Source: Bacillota bacterium (lineage in GTDB: Bacteria > Bacillota > Clostridia > Peptostreptococcales > Anaerovoracaceae). From it: 6,292 nucleotides of DNA. The stretch spans positions 1 to 6,292 of the forward strand of contig JAFRLD010000098.1 of assembly GCA_017431395.1 (NCBI GenBank), given 5' to 3'. Position 1 is the stretch's first letter; every line of letters begins with the position of its first letter. Of the stretch, positions 1 through 6,292 are shown piece by piece. The position numbers were made by a program, and so were the translations under genes. The notes below the pieces were generated by a model. That model saw nothing but the letters and a program-made list of their open reading frames with translations. It was not told where the DNA came from and ran no database searches.

Positions 1-2948
1 CCGGGATCCGTACCAGCTCCGGCAAAGCGGAATATACCGTTTGGTATCAGGTGACGGAAGGCTCTGATGCGACGGAGGTGGACTACCGGTTCTATCCGCC
101 GGAGGAGCTGGCGGAAGTTTTCGCGGCGGATAAGATCGCAGGCACCGGTACGAAAGGAGCGGCCGGAACCTATGGATATGAGACGGTTCAGGAGGACTCT
201 GCGGTCACTTATACTTTCACGAACGCGAAATACCGTTACATCGACGTGACCTTCCAGAAAAAAAGAACGAAAGACGGGGAGGAGATCACGGAGAACAGCG
301 GCCGGACATATGACATAGAAGTGTCTATTACCGGGCTGAAGCCGGATACGGAGTATCAGGCAACCGGAGGAAGCCGGCGGTCGGATGCGGAAGGATCGCT
401 GCAGCTGAGTCTTGCTTTGAAAGCCGCAGACAGCGTGACGGTCTTCGGTCTGCCGACCACTGCGAAATATACAGTCGAAGAAAAGGCCTCGGCATTTACT
501 CCTTCGCTGGAGGCGGAGTCCGGCGGCCGTGCGGTCTTCCATGCGTCCGGTGAGTTCGGCAGAGGTTTCCGGGCATCCTTTTCGGGACTTACGGAGGATT
601 CTCTGGTCACGCTCACCAACGAGGAGCAGCAGCACGCGGACCTGCAGATCACTAAGGAGTTTGACGGACTGTTCCGAAAGAACGAGACGTCTGCTTCGTT
701 TACGGTGCACCTCACAGGCCTTGAAGAGGGCCGGTCCTATACCGCCAGGAAGCTGGATGCAGAGGGCAATCTGCTTTCTGAGGAAACGCTGATCCCGGAG
801 GCGGATGGATCAAAGGACTATGGATTCTCTCTAAAGGATAGACAAAGCCTTAAGATCCTCCGGCTTCCGGTAGGCGCAGGGTACTCTATCGAAGAGGCTG
901 CGCAGGAAGGTGTCACACCATCGTATGTCGTAACGAGCACAGAGACGGAGGATCTGGCAGCAAAGGCCGGGCATGCGGAGAAAGGGCAGCCTCTTCGTAC
1001 GGCGGAGGAGAAGATGACGACGGACCGGAGCTACAGCTTCTATAATACGATCCCGGACGAACCGGTAAAGACTGTGTCCGATGGAGACGGTCTGACCAAG
1101 ACGGGAGCGGGGGAAGAAAAAGAAGTCATCGAAAACTACGTTCCGAAAAAAAGCTCCAGCTGGATCTATCACATATCACAGGAAGTGCCGGTGCCAGTGG
1201 CAAGCTTTCGGTTCGTGGACCAGCTGCCGGCCTATGTCAGAGCGGATGTATATGATAGTGAAGCGGACATTTCAGACGCTCCGTTCCGGGTCTATTGGAG
1301 AAGTCCAGACGGAAGTTCGTCGAGGGGAGGTGCCATAACGGAATACAATAAGGAATCAGGAGAGTACTACGTCCGGGACGCAGGAGGCAGTAAGCTGTTC
1401 ACGGTGATCTACGATCCGGACGCCGAAGGTCCGCAGTCCAGGATCACAGTGACGGCAGAGGATGAGCAAATGCTATTGGAAGGGGGCATCTTCGATATTT
1501 ACTTCAAGGCTTATCTGGACCGGTCGGTATCCAGGACGGAGCTGATCGCGGCGGATGAATACGACGGGGTGTATTACCGTTTCGAAAACAGCGCGGTGAC
1601 GTTCGCCGGCGCATATACATGTGAAACGAATCCGGTCACGACGATCATCCCGGAGACAGAGGGCCTTACGGTGCAAAAGGTCGTCTCCGGGCCTGAAGAG
1701 AGAAAGGAGGAAGGGAAAACTTTCGGGTTCCGGGCGGACTTCACGGGACTTGCACCGGGAAAGACCTATATATATAGGATCCCGTCGGTCATACAGGCAG
1801 GTCTCGTGATGAGCGGAAACAAGGTGAAGCTGACCGCCGCAGACCAGGCCGGGAAGACGTATAAGGATGTGACGGCAAGGGTCATGAACGGCGAAGGTCT
1901 TACCGTAGCGAACCTGAACAGCAAGAGTGCGGTAACCCTGCCGAAAGGAGAATACACGGTCGTTTATGAATGGGGAGATATATCTGTTACAGAACACTTC
2001 GAGATCATTTCGAGGGGAGCGGACCAGCTTTTGCAGGAGCCCCCGGTCGTGCGCCTATATGGCAGCGGGGAGGAGCGGAGCTTCCAGGCAGCCGCGGATG
2101 GACGTGCGCATGTCGATTTCGAGCTGACGGACCAGCAGAGGGCGGTGTTCACAGGACTTCCGGGAGAGAGCCGTTATGAGATCACGGAGCGCGCTGCCGA
2201 GGGGTATGCGGCATCGTATCAGGCGACCGCCGGGATGCAGAGCATGGCGAATCCGGCAGGAAGTAACGGGCGGCAGACGGGCAAGGAGCTCAGCACCGGA
2301 GTGAACACATACGACCGCCATGAGGATGTCACCATCACGTATACGAATGCTATCGATGAGCCGGCCGTAAGCGATCTGATCCTAAAAAAGAAAGTGACCG
2401 GAAACCTCGGGGACCTGACGAAGGAATTCGAGTTCACGGTGAAGCTCGAGGGGCTTGCTCCGGGAAAGGAATATGAGAAGGCGGCAGAACAGAGCATTAC
2501 GGCGCCGGTCAAGGCGTTTAAGGCGGATGCCGCAGGGGAAGCGGAGCTGCATTTGAAACTGAAAGGAGGGGAAGAAATATGCATCCCGGCGCTTCCGGAG
2601 GGAGCGGCCTACCGGATCACAGAAGCGGCTTCAGATCATGTGGCTTCGTACCGGCTCGCAGCGGAGCAAATCGAGACGGAGAGTCTGGCGGAGGATGTGG
2701 GTGCTGCGGGTCCAGCCTTTGCGAAAGAGGCGGATACCAACGGATTCCTGTCGGACCTGTCGCTTGCCACAGAGCGTGAGACGGTAGACCCGGGGGAGAA
2801 GATCGTTCGAGTGACTTTCACCAACAACCGGGACCTCAGTCCGCTGACCGGAATCCCTGCACGGGGACTTTTTCTGGCGGTATGTCTTGCCATGATCTGC
2901 CTCGCGCTGACGGTCTATCAATGGAAAAAAACAAGGAGAGGAGAGTGA
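1..2948 (+). CDS. Large Cna-B-repeat surface adhesin, 5'-truncated by the window
   Basis: The reading frame is open from base 3 to the TGA at 2946-2948 (981 visible residues). The GTG at 51 is only an internal valine: coding sequence continues upstream of it, so the true start is outside the window. The visible part begins inside a beta-rich module ending YTFTN near base 222. Four Cna-B/DUF5979-like modules follow at about 237-620, 636-1046, 1656-2350 and 2370-2828. Between the second and third lies a different module (about 1062-1655) resembling the isopeptide-forming domain of fimbrial proteins, with VKTVSDGDG at its start and FRFVDQLP inside. The protein ends with SPLTG, one hydrophobic segment (about 2865-2924) and the basic tail KKTRRGE. 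Such proteins are exported adhesins or pilin-like stalks stiffened by intramolecular Lys-Asn bonds. No ligand-binding domain can be recognised in the visible part. A role in adhesion is inferred from architecture; the surface-protein assignment is firm. Confidence 0.85.
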   Translation, partial: GIRTSSGKAEYTVWYQVTEGSDATEVDYRFYPPEELAEVFAADKIAGTGTKGAAGTYGYETVQEDSAVTYTFTNAKYRYIDVTFQKKRTKDGEEITENSGRTYDIEVSITGLKPDTEYQATGGSRRSDAEGSLQLSLALKAADSVTVFGLPTTAKYTVEEKASAFTPSLEAESGGRAVFHASGEFGRGFRASFSGLTEDSLVTLTNEEQQHADLQITKEFDGLFRKNETSASFTVHLTGLEEGRSYTARKLDAEGNLLSEETLIPEADGSKDYGFSLKDRQSLKILRLPVGAGYSIEEAAQEGVTPSYVVTSTETEDLAAKAGHAEKGQPLRTAEEKMTTDRSYSFYNTIPDEPVKTVSDGDGLTKTGAGEEKEVIENYVPKKSSSWIYHISQEVPVPVASFRFVDQLPAYVRADVYDSEADISDAPFRVYWRSPDGSSSRGGAITEYNKESGEYYVRDAGGSKLFTVIYDPDAEGPQSRITVTAEDEQMLLEGGIFDIYFKAYLDRSVSRTELIAADEYDGVYYRFENSAVTFAGAYTCETNPVTTIIPETEGLTVQKVVSGPEERKEEGKTFGFRADFTGLAPGKTYIYRIPSVIQAGLVMSGNKVKLTAADQAGKTYKDVTARVMNGEGLTVANLNSKSAVTLPKGEYTVVYEWGDISVTEHFEIISRGADQLLQEPPVVRLYGSGEERSFQAAADGRAHVDFELTDQQRAVFTGLPGESRYEITERAAEGYAASYQATAGMQSMANPAGSNGRQTGKELSTGVNTYDRHEDVTITYTNAIDEPAVSDLILKKKVTGNLGDLTKEFEFTVKLEGLAPGKEYEKAAEQSITAPVKAFKADAAGEAELHLKLKGGEEICIPALPEGAAYRITEAASDHVASYRLAAEQIETESLAEDVGAAGPAFAKEADTNGFLSDLSLATERETVDPGEKIVRVTFTNNRDLSPLTGIPARGLFLAVCLAMICLALTVYQWKKTRRGE
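237..2828 (+). repeat. Tandem Cna-B-like modules with isopeptide-type residues
   Basis: Divergent protein-level repeats inside the adhesin. Each Cna-B-like module opens with a strand of the form hydrophobic-x-hydrophobic-x-K, has an E-box-like segment Y-x-[IV]-x-E near its end, and closes with a strand ending in Asn. Module 1: VTFQK (Lys at 258), YTVEE (477), VTLTN (618). Module 2: LQITK (654), YSIEE (891), YSFYN (1044). Module 4: LTVQK (1677), YEITE (2187), ITYTN (2346). Module 5: LILKK (2388), YRITE (2622), VTFTN (2823). The central module 3 has a different fold signature: VK (1068), FVD (1218), YRFEN (1587). In Cna-B and related folds such Lys/Asn pairs with a catalytic Glu or Asp form intramolecular isopeptide bonds. 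Bond formation here is inferred from these alignments by eye. Nucleotide identity between the modules is low, so they are ancient duplications. Confidence 0.7.
2838..2945 (+). other. C-terminal sorting-like signal of the adhesin (SPLTG, membrane segment, basic tail)
   Basis: Bases 2838-2852 encode SPLTG, which fits the xPxTG form of a sortase recognition motif with Ser in place of the usual first Leu. It is followed by IPARG, a hydrophobic stretch of about 20 residues and the tail KKTRRGE. Motif, membrane span and positive tail in this order are the standard layout of a Gram-positive cell-wall sorting signal. No sortase gene is in the window. If SPLTG is not cut, the protein would simply remain anchored by this membrane segment. 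Confidence 0.55.
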
Positions 2949-3025
2949 TTGACACGGACCTTCTGTCTGGGATAGAATACTTTCGTATATTTATGCGGAC
3001 AGGAGATCGTAGAGATGAAAAATAG
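2945..3025 (+). CDS. Possible 26-residue small ORF bridging the two surface genes
   Basis: A GTG at 2945 overlaps the adhesin's TGA stop as GTGA, the usual geometry of translational coupling. It lies 6 bases after AAGGAG (2933-2938), which is an almost ideal Shine-Dalgarno. The frame reads about MIDTDLLSGIEYF then RIFMRTGDRRDEK and stops at TAG 3023-3025, eleven bases into the next gene in another frame. I recognise no homologue or motif. Against it: the purine run also encodes the adhesin's basic tail (TRRGE), a common ending in such proteins, so the ribosome site may be accidental. The region also holds the next gene's promoter and ribosome site. If translated, it would be made only from transcripts reading through from the adhesin. 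Confidence 0.25.
   Translation: MIDTDLLSGIEYFRIFMRTGDRRDEK
2949..2978 (+). promoter_or_regulatory. Sigma-A-type promoter for the secreted protein gene
   Basis: A perfect -35 box TTGACA lies at 2949-2954, directly after the adhesin's stop codon. The -10 box TAGAAT (one mismatch to TATAAT) lies at 2973-2978, giving an 18-bp spacer. Transcription would start near 2985 and leave a leader of about 30 bases before the ATG at 3015. The 66-bp gap contains no hairpin terminator, so transcription from the adhesin can also run into this gene. No operator or riboswitch is apparent. Confidence 0.75.
3001..3006 (+). promoter_or_regulatory. Ribosome binding site of the secreted protein gene
   Basis: AGGAGA ends 8 bases before the ATG at 3015. 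This supports that ATG as the start, together with the signal peptide that follows it immediately. Confidence 0.75.
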
Positions 3026-5531
3026 GGAAACAAAGGGCTTCATATCCGTGATCCTGGTGCTCAGCATGGTACTCGCGGGCGCTATGATCACAGCGGTTAT
3101 GGACCCTGCAGGGGATGTGGTCTATGCGGAACCTGAGGGGGATGTGCCGGTATATACTTTGAATGCGGAGCCGGTCCCGGATGAAACGGGGGTATACAGG
3201 GTCGAGGCAAATGTCGGCGACAACTGGAATCAGCAGGATCCATCCACCATCGGGATCCCGTCGGTGGCGAAGCAGACTCTGGCAAACGGGCCGACGACCG
3301 AATCCCCGGCCATTATCATGGGGGCAGCGGTGAACTATGAGAAAAAGACCGGGCCCACGGAGTATACACCTATTGAAGGAGCTAAGCTGATCGCCCCGTA
3401 CAGCTATTTTCGCTGGAGCGTCATTGATGAGAAGGTCCAGAACGAAGACGGGACGATCAGTGTACATAAGAAGCTGTCCGGCTTTGACGGATCCTATTAC
3501 ATCATCCGGGTGGACGTGAGCAGGATCATCGAAGGGAAGACCGGGTACCTGCACGTCCGGCAGGTCGATAATAAGGCGCTCATGGCGGTCACGGGTCTGG
3601 AGGGAACGTCGTTCTCCAATGCTATGGGCAGCAAGACCGCGTCCTATTCATTGGCAAACAACGCGGCAGCGCTAAAGGATTCGGGCGCTGATGATGCGGA
3701 CAAGGATACGCCATACGTCGACGTGATCGTGCTCTCCTCCGAGAAACTCGCGGCAGGGGCAGACGCCGGCAAGGATACGGCCCCGAGTCCGAATATCAAG
3801 CTGTCCTTTTATGTGGATAAAACGAAAGATTATGATCCGAAGCTGAAGCCGTTGGATCCGAACAATCTGCCGAAATTCCCTTACAAGGCGAAGAAAGGGA
3901 AGACCTATAAGACAGAGCAGGCATATAATAACGCGATGCTGGGCAGGTTCTTCAATAAGAAGAAGATGACAGAAGCAAATAATGCTACGAGCTATCTGGT
4001 GATGGGGGAGGACTTGGAGATCGACGTGACGGTCGATGAGCAGGAGGAGATCGGTGCTGGCGATACTCCGGCTGAGTTCTGGTCCCTGACCAAAGCCATG
4101 GACTATCAGCCCTACAATGCCCATATCATCAAGCTGATCTGCGAAGTCCCTGTGCTGGAGGGCCTTTCCATCGATAGCAAGGTGGCTGGCGAGGAACGCT
4201 CCGTGTTCCTGGATGTGAACAGTTTTGACATCCAGATCGCGAATAATACGCAGGAAGCAAAGGCTGGTCTGACGATCGCGGGAGGCGCCAGCCTTCGTAT
4301 CATGGATGGTACGAAGACGTCAGGGGCAGAGCTTGCCATCGGCAATAATGCAACCATGGTGATCAAAAAAGGCGGAGCTCTGATCATAGATGAGTCCTGT
4401 ACGGGCGAAGTGGAATACGACGCTGCAACGACTCCCTCGGGATCGAGTCAGAAACCTGAGGAGATGGCGGTCGGTGAGATCACCGTTGAGGACGGAGGCT
4501 GTTTGGTCAATCGGGGCGTTGTGAGTATCGAAGGAGCGGAAGCGAAACCGCAGGTCCAAAAGGTGACCACCGACATGAAGAGGGCGGATATGTTCATAGA
4601 CTTCGGCGGGGCATTCGAGAATTACGGCTGCCTGTCACTGAAGGGCGATCTGTTTGTGCTCGGGACCTTGAACAACTATGGGCAGTATAACGATACGTTT
4701 GACGCTCATGATCCGGATAAGGGGACGATCACCTATCACAGAGGCATCCAGGTGACCTGGAAGGATAATGTGACGAAAAAAGGAGTGGAGCCCGGGGCGC
4801 TGAATGTCGGGATCGACGCAGACGGCAGGATCGAGAACCGGGCCGTGCTGAACAACTACGGTGACATCGTGCTGGTGCCGGGGAAGCTGAATCTGTATGG
4901 GACACTGAACAATGCGAAGCATCCGGACGATGCGACGGATCACACCGGGCATCTTTATCTTTGCATGGCGGATCAGGCCATCATTCCGATCACACCGACG
5001 AAGAAGGCCCCACTGGTCGTCGAGAAGAGGGTGTATGTGGATCCTCCGAAGGCGAGTGTGCTGAGCAGTTCGAATGGGACGATCAATGGAGAAGAAGGCA
5101 GTATCAGCGAGGCCAGGGTCGAGCTCATCCATAATGGAGTGCTGGGAGAACTGATCCCGCTCACCGATGAGGAAGCAGCAGCCAGAGCCGCCTACGCGAA
5201 GAAGGTAAAAACAGCGATGGCACGTTCTGCCCGTGGGCTGAAGGCGAAAGCGAAAAAGGGAAAGAAAGCCCGGCTTACCTGGAAGGTAACCTCCGGCGCA
5301 AATGGATATAAGATCAAGTACTGCCGGAAGAAGAGCTTCAAAAAAGGAGTGAAGACCGTCACGGTCAGCAAGGCCAAAAAGAAAACGAAGATTATCCGGA
5401 AGCTGAAGGCAAAGAAATACTATTACTTCAAAATCGCGCCTTATACCAAGGTAAAGAATCCGACCACAGGTAAGACGAGAATGATCCCGGGGAAATGGTC
5501 TAAAGCGAAAAGGATCAAGGCCAGAAGATAA
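3015..5531 (+). CDS. Secreted beta-solenoid-like protein with highly basic C-terminal Fn3-like domain
   Basis: 838 residues. The N-terminus is a signal peptide: basic MKNRETK, a hydrophobic core at about residues 9-28, and a likely signal peptidase I site after VVYA (residue 38). Residues about 50-340 form a beta-rich region I cannot assign to a family. Residues about 370-635 carry short strands separated by Gly/Asn turns (for example LRIMDG, NRGVVSIEG, TLNNYG), as in right-handed beta-helix or solenoid proteins. Residues 741-836 form a fibronectin-III-like domain of the clostridial lysine-rich type, with GYKIKY, a KYYYFKI strand and a closing GKWSKAK. There is no LPXTG motif, membrane anchor, or visible S-layer or choline-binding repeat. 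The protein is therefore either released or held non-covalently, perhaps through the basic tail. It has its own promoter and ribosome site behind the adhesin gene and a transporter 9 bases downstream. No catalytic motif was seen, so no enzyme activity is proposed. Export is well supported; function is unknown. Confidence 0.85.
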   Translation: MKNRETKGFISVILVLSMVLAGAMITAVMDPAGDVVYAEPEGDVPVYTLNAEPVPDETGVYRVEANVGDNWNQQDPSTIGIPSVAKQTLANGPTTESPAIIMGAAVNYEKKTGPTEYTPIEGAKLIAPYSYFRWSVIDEKVQNEDGTISVHKKLSGFDGSYYIIRVDVSRIIEGKTGYLHVRQVDNKALMAVTGLEGTSFSNAMGSKTASYSLANNAAALKDSGADDADKDTPYVDVIVLSSEKLAAGADAGKDTAPSPNIKLSFYVDKTKDYDPKLKPLDPNNLPKFPYKAKKGKTYKTEQAYNNAMLGRFFNKKKMTEANNATSYLVMGEDLEIDVTVDEQEEIGAGDTPAEFWSLTKAMDYQPYNAHIIKLICEVPVLEGLSIDSKVAGEERSVFLDVNSFDIQIANNTQEAKAGLTIAGGASLRIMDGTKTSGAELAIGNNATMVIKKGGALIIDESCTGEVEYDAATTPSGSSQKPEEMAVGEITVEDGGCLVNRGVVSIEGAEAKPQVQKVTTDMKRADMFIDFGGAFENYGCLSLKGDLFVLGTLNNYGQYNDTFDAHDPDKGTITYHRGIQVTWKDNVTKKGVEPGALNVGIDADGRIENRAVLNNYGDIVLVPGKLNLYGTLNNAKHPDDATDHTGHLYLCMADQAIIPITPTKKAPLVVEKRVYVDPPKASVLSSSNGTINGEEGSISEARVELIHNGVLGELIPLTDEEAAARAAYAKKVKTAMARSARGLKAKAKKGKKARLTWKVTSGANGYKIKYCRKKSFKKGVKTVTVSKAKKKTKIIRKLKAKKYYYFKIAPYTKVKNPTTGKTRMIPGKWSKAKRIKARR
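4263..4916 (+). repeat. Beta-solenoid-like degenerate repeats in the secreted protein
   Basis: Residues about 417-634 repeat a pattern of short alternating hydrophobic strands joined by G-G or N-x-G turns. Units include AGLTIAGGASLRIMDG, IGNNATMVIKKGGALIID, VEDGGCLVNRGVVSIEG, ENYGCLSLKGDLFVLG and GDIVLVPGKLNLYG. The sub-motif LNNYG occurs twice (bases 4668-4682 and 4848-4862), with a third partial LNN at 4905. This is typical of stacked-rung folds in surface proteins. Rung boundaries cannot be set reliably by eye. Confidence 0.55.
5235..5528 (+). other. Fn3-like C-terminal domain, exceptionally lysine-rich
   Basis: Residues 741-838 show the core fibronectin-III pattern of clostridial exported proteins: a W in strand B (LTWKVTSG), GYKIKY in strand C, an L-K-x-K-x-YYYFKI strand, and GKWSKAKRIKA at the end. 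From residue 736 to the C-terminus I count 31 Lys and 9 Arg and no Asp or Glu. Domains of this type are commonly found as wall- or polymer-associating ends, but the binding partner here is inferred. Confidence 0.7.
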
Positions 5532-5540
5532 TACAGACTT

Positions 5541-6292
5541 ATGGGAAACGGCAATGATAAAAATGAATATCGAAGCGGGCTGATCGCCTCCATCGGCTGC
5601 ATGACCCTCTGGGGGATCCTGCCGGTCTATTGGAAGGCGCTCGTCCCCATCAGCTCCTGGATGATCATCATCTACCGGATCCTTCTGGTGCACGTCTTCG
5701 CCATCATTCTGGCGCGGACCAGATTCACCTGGGATGAGATCTTCGGACCGATCCGGCGCGACCGGAAGCTGGCCCTGAAGTTTCTCGGCGCAGGCGCGGT
5801 GATCACGACCAACTGGAGCACCTATATCTGGGCGGTCAATGCGGGACATGTGATCGATGCCAGCGTCGGCTATTACATCGAGCCGCTGATGGTCTGTATT
5901 TTCGGGATGATCTTTTTTAAGGAGAGACTGACGATCTACAAGACGCTGGCTATGGGTCTGGCGACCCTTTCGGTCGTGATCCTGCTCGTGCATTTTCACG
6001 CAGTCCCGGGGATCGCGCTCGGGATCGCCCTGTCCTTCGCGGTATATTCCGCGATCAAGAAGACGGTATCCCAGCCGCCGCTGATCTCGCTGGTCTATGA
6101 GACGATCTTTTTCGCGCCGCCGGCATTGGCCGTGATCATCTGGCTGGAAGTGACCGGTCGGGGCGCTCTCGGGATGGGTGAGCCTTACCAGTATGGCCTG
6201 CTTTTGCTGTGCGGACTCCTGACGGTGATCCCGCTGTCCCTGTTCGCCTCCGCGGCCCAGAAAGTCCCGATGTTCACACTTGGGCTGACGGA
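5541..6292 (+). CDS. rarD: RarD/EamA-family membrane transporter, 3'-truncated
   Basis: 250 codons are visible before the window ends; RarD proteins are usually about 300 residues, so roughly the last sixth is missing. Recognition rests on the family pattern near residues 91-129. NWSTYIWAVNAGHVIDAS followed by GYYIEPLM and then FFKERL closely matches the E. coli RarD segment (NWLLFIWAVN, EASLGYFINPL, FLGERF). The early LWGILPVYWK and the later LVYETIFFAPPA also fit. Hydrophobic helices recur throughout, as expected of the ten-helix drug/metabolite transporter superfamily. RarD was named for a chloramphenicol-sensitivity phenotype, and its substrate is not firmly known. The ATG at 5541 is the only start after the in-frame stop at 5529, and it aligns with the family N-terminus. 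Only a weak ribosome site (AGAAGA, 5523-5528, 12 bases away) precedes it. The gene starts 9 bases after the secreted protein's stop, which suggests cotranscription. Confidence 0.9.
   Translation, partial: MGNGNDKNEYRSGLIASIGCMTLWGILPVYWKALVPISSWMIIIYRILLVHVFAIILARTRFTWDEIFGPIRRDRKLALKFLGAGAVITTNWSTYIWAVNAGHVIDASVGYYIEPLMVCIFGMIFFKERLTIYKTLAMGLATLSVVILLVHFHAVPGIALGIALSFAVYSAIKKTVSQPPLISLVYETIFFAPPALAVIIWLEVTGRGALGMGEPYQYGLLLLCGLLTVIPLSLFASAAQKVPMFTLGLT

Noticed and set aside
51..53. GTG as start codon of the adhesin
   Set aside because: The frame is open to the window's left edge with beta-strand-like sequence (AEYTVWYQ) just before it. There is no ribosome site and no signal peptide after it.
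1765..1778. Perfect 14-bp palindrome CCTATATATATAGG
   Set aside because: It lies inside coding sequence for a Tyr-Ile-Tyr stretch and has no partner site or promoter context. It is most likely coincidental, though it would be visible as an AT-rich spot.
1473..1997. Minus-strand open frame of about 174 codons within the adhesin
   Set aside because: It is fully contained in the adhesin's coding sequence, with no ribosome site or recognisable product, so it is treated as an antisense shadow.
3252..3263. 12-base match (GATCCCGTCGGT) to bases 1778-1789 in the adhesin gene
   Set aside because: Both copies encode an I-P-S-V segment in unrelated contexts. The match is too short and isolated to be a functional repeat.
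4635..5999. Long minus-strand open frame (about 454 codons) antisense to the secreted protein and the transporter
   Set aside because: It spans two well-supported + strand genes and their junction. Its product is rich in Asp, His, Arg and Pro with no recognisable domain, as expected of an antisense shadow in GC-rich, codon-biased DNA. The + strand RarD match is decisive.

Overview
The window looks like chromosomal sequence from a Gram-positive anaerobe of the Bacillota, most likely class Clostridia. The grounds are a Cna-B-type surface adhesin with a cell-wall-sorting-like C-terminus, a secreted protein ending in the lysine-rich fibronectin-III-like domain common in clostridial exported proteins, a near-consensus sigma-A promoter and purine-rich Shine-Dalgarno sites. 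The genus cannot be fixed from this sequence. Base composition is moderately GC-rich by eye. I see no RNA gene, IS element, CRISPR array or recombination site.

Layout: all three main genes are on the + strand and tightly packed. (1) Bases 1-2948 hold the 3' part of a very large surface protein whose start lies upstream of the window. It is a string of Cna-B-like beta-sandwich modules, a central fimbrial isopeptide-like module, a short sorting-like motif (SPLTG), one membrane segment and a basic tail. (2) A 66-bp gap carries a TTGACA/TAGAAT promoter that begins on the base after the first gene's stop. A 26-codon ORF with a good Shine-Dalgarno and a GTGA stop/start overlap also spans this gap. 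(3) Bases 3015-5531 encode an 838-residue secreted protein: signal peptide, unrecognised beta-rich N-terminal half, a beta-solenoid-like middle built on N-x-G turns, and a C-terminal Fn3-like domain with 40 basic and no acidic residues. (4) Nine bases later begins a RarD/EamA-family membrane transporter (5541 to the window end, 3' truncated).

Taken together, the first two genes look like a cell-surface pair: one protein probably fixed to wall or membrane by its C-terminus, the other secreted and perhaps held to the anionic wall by charge. That partnership is inferred from adjacency and architecture only. The transporter is a generic inner-membrane permease whose position suggests cotranscription with the secreted protein rather than a shared function. 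No rho-independent terminator is evident between any of the genes. The most unusual points are the extremely basic Fn3 tail, the unrecognised N-terminal half of the secreted protein, the non-canonical sorting motif, and the small ORF bridging the two surface genes.
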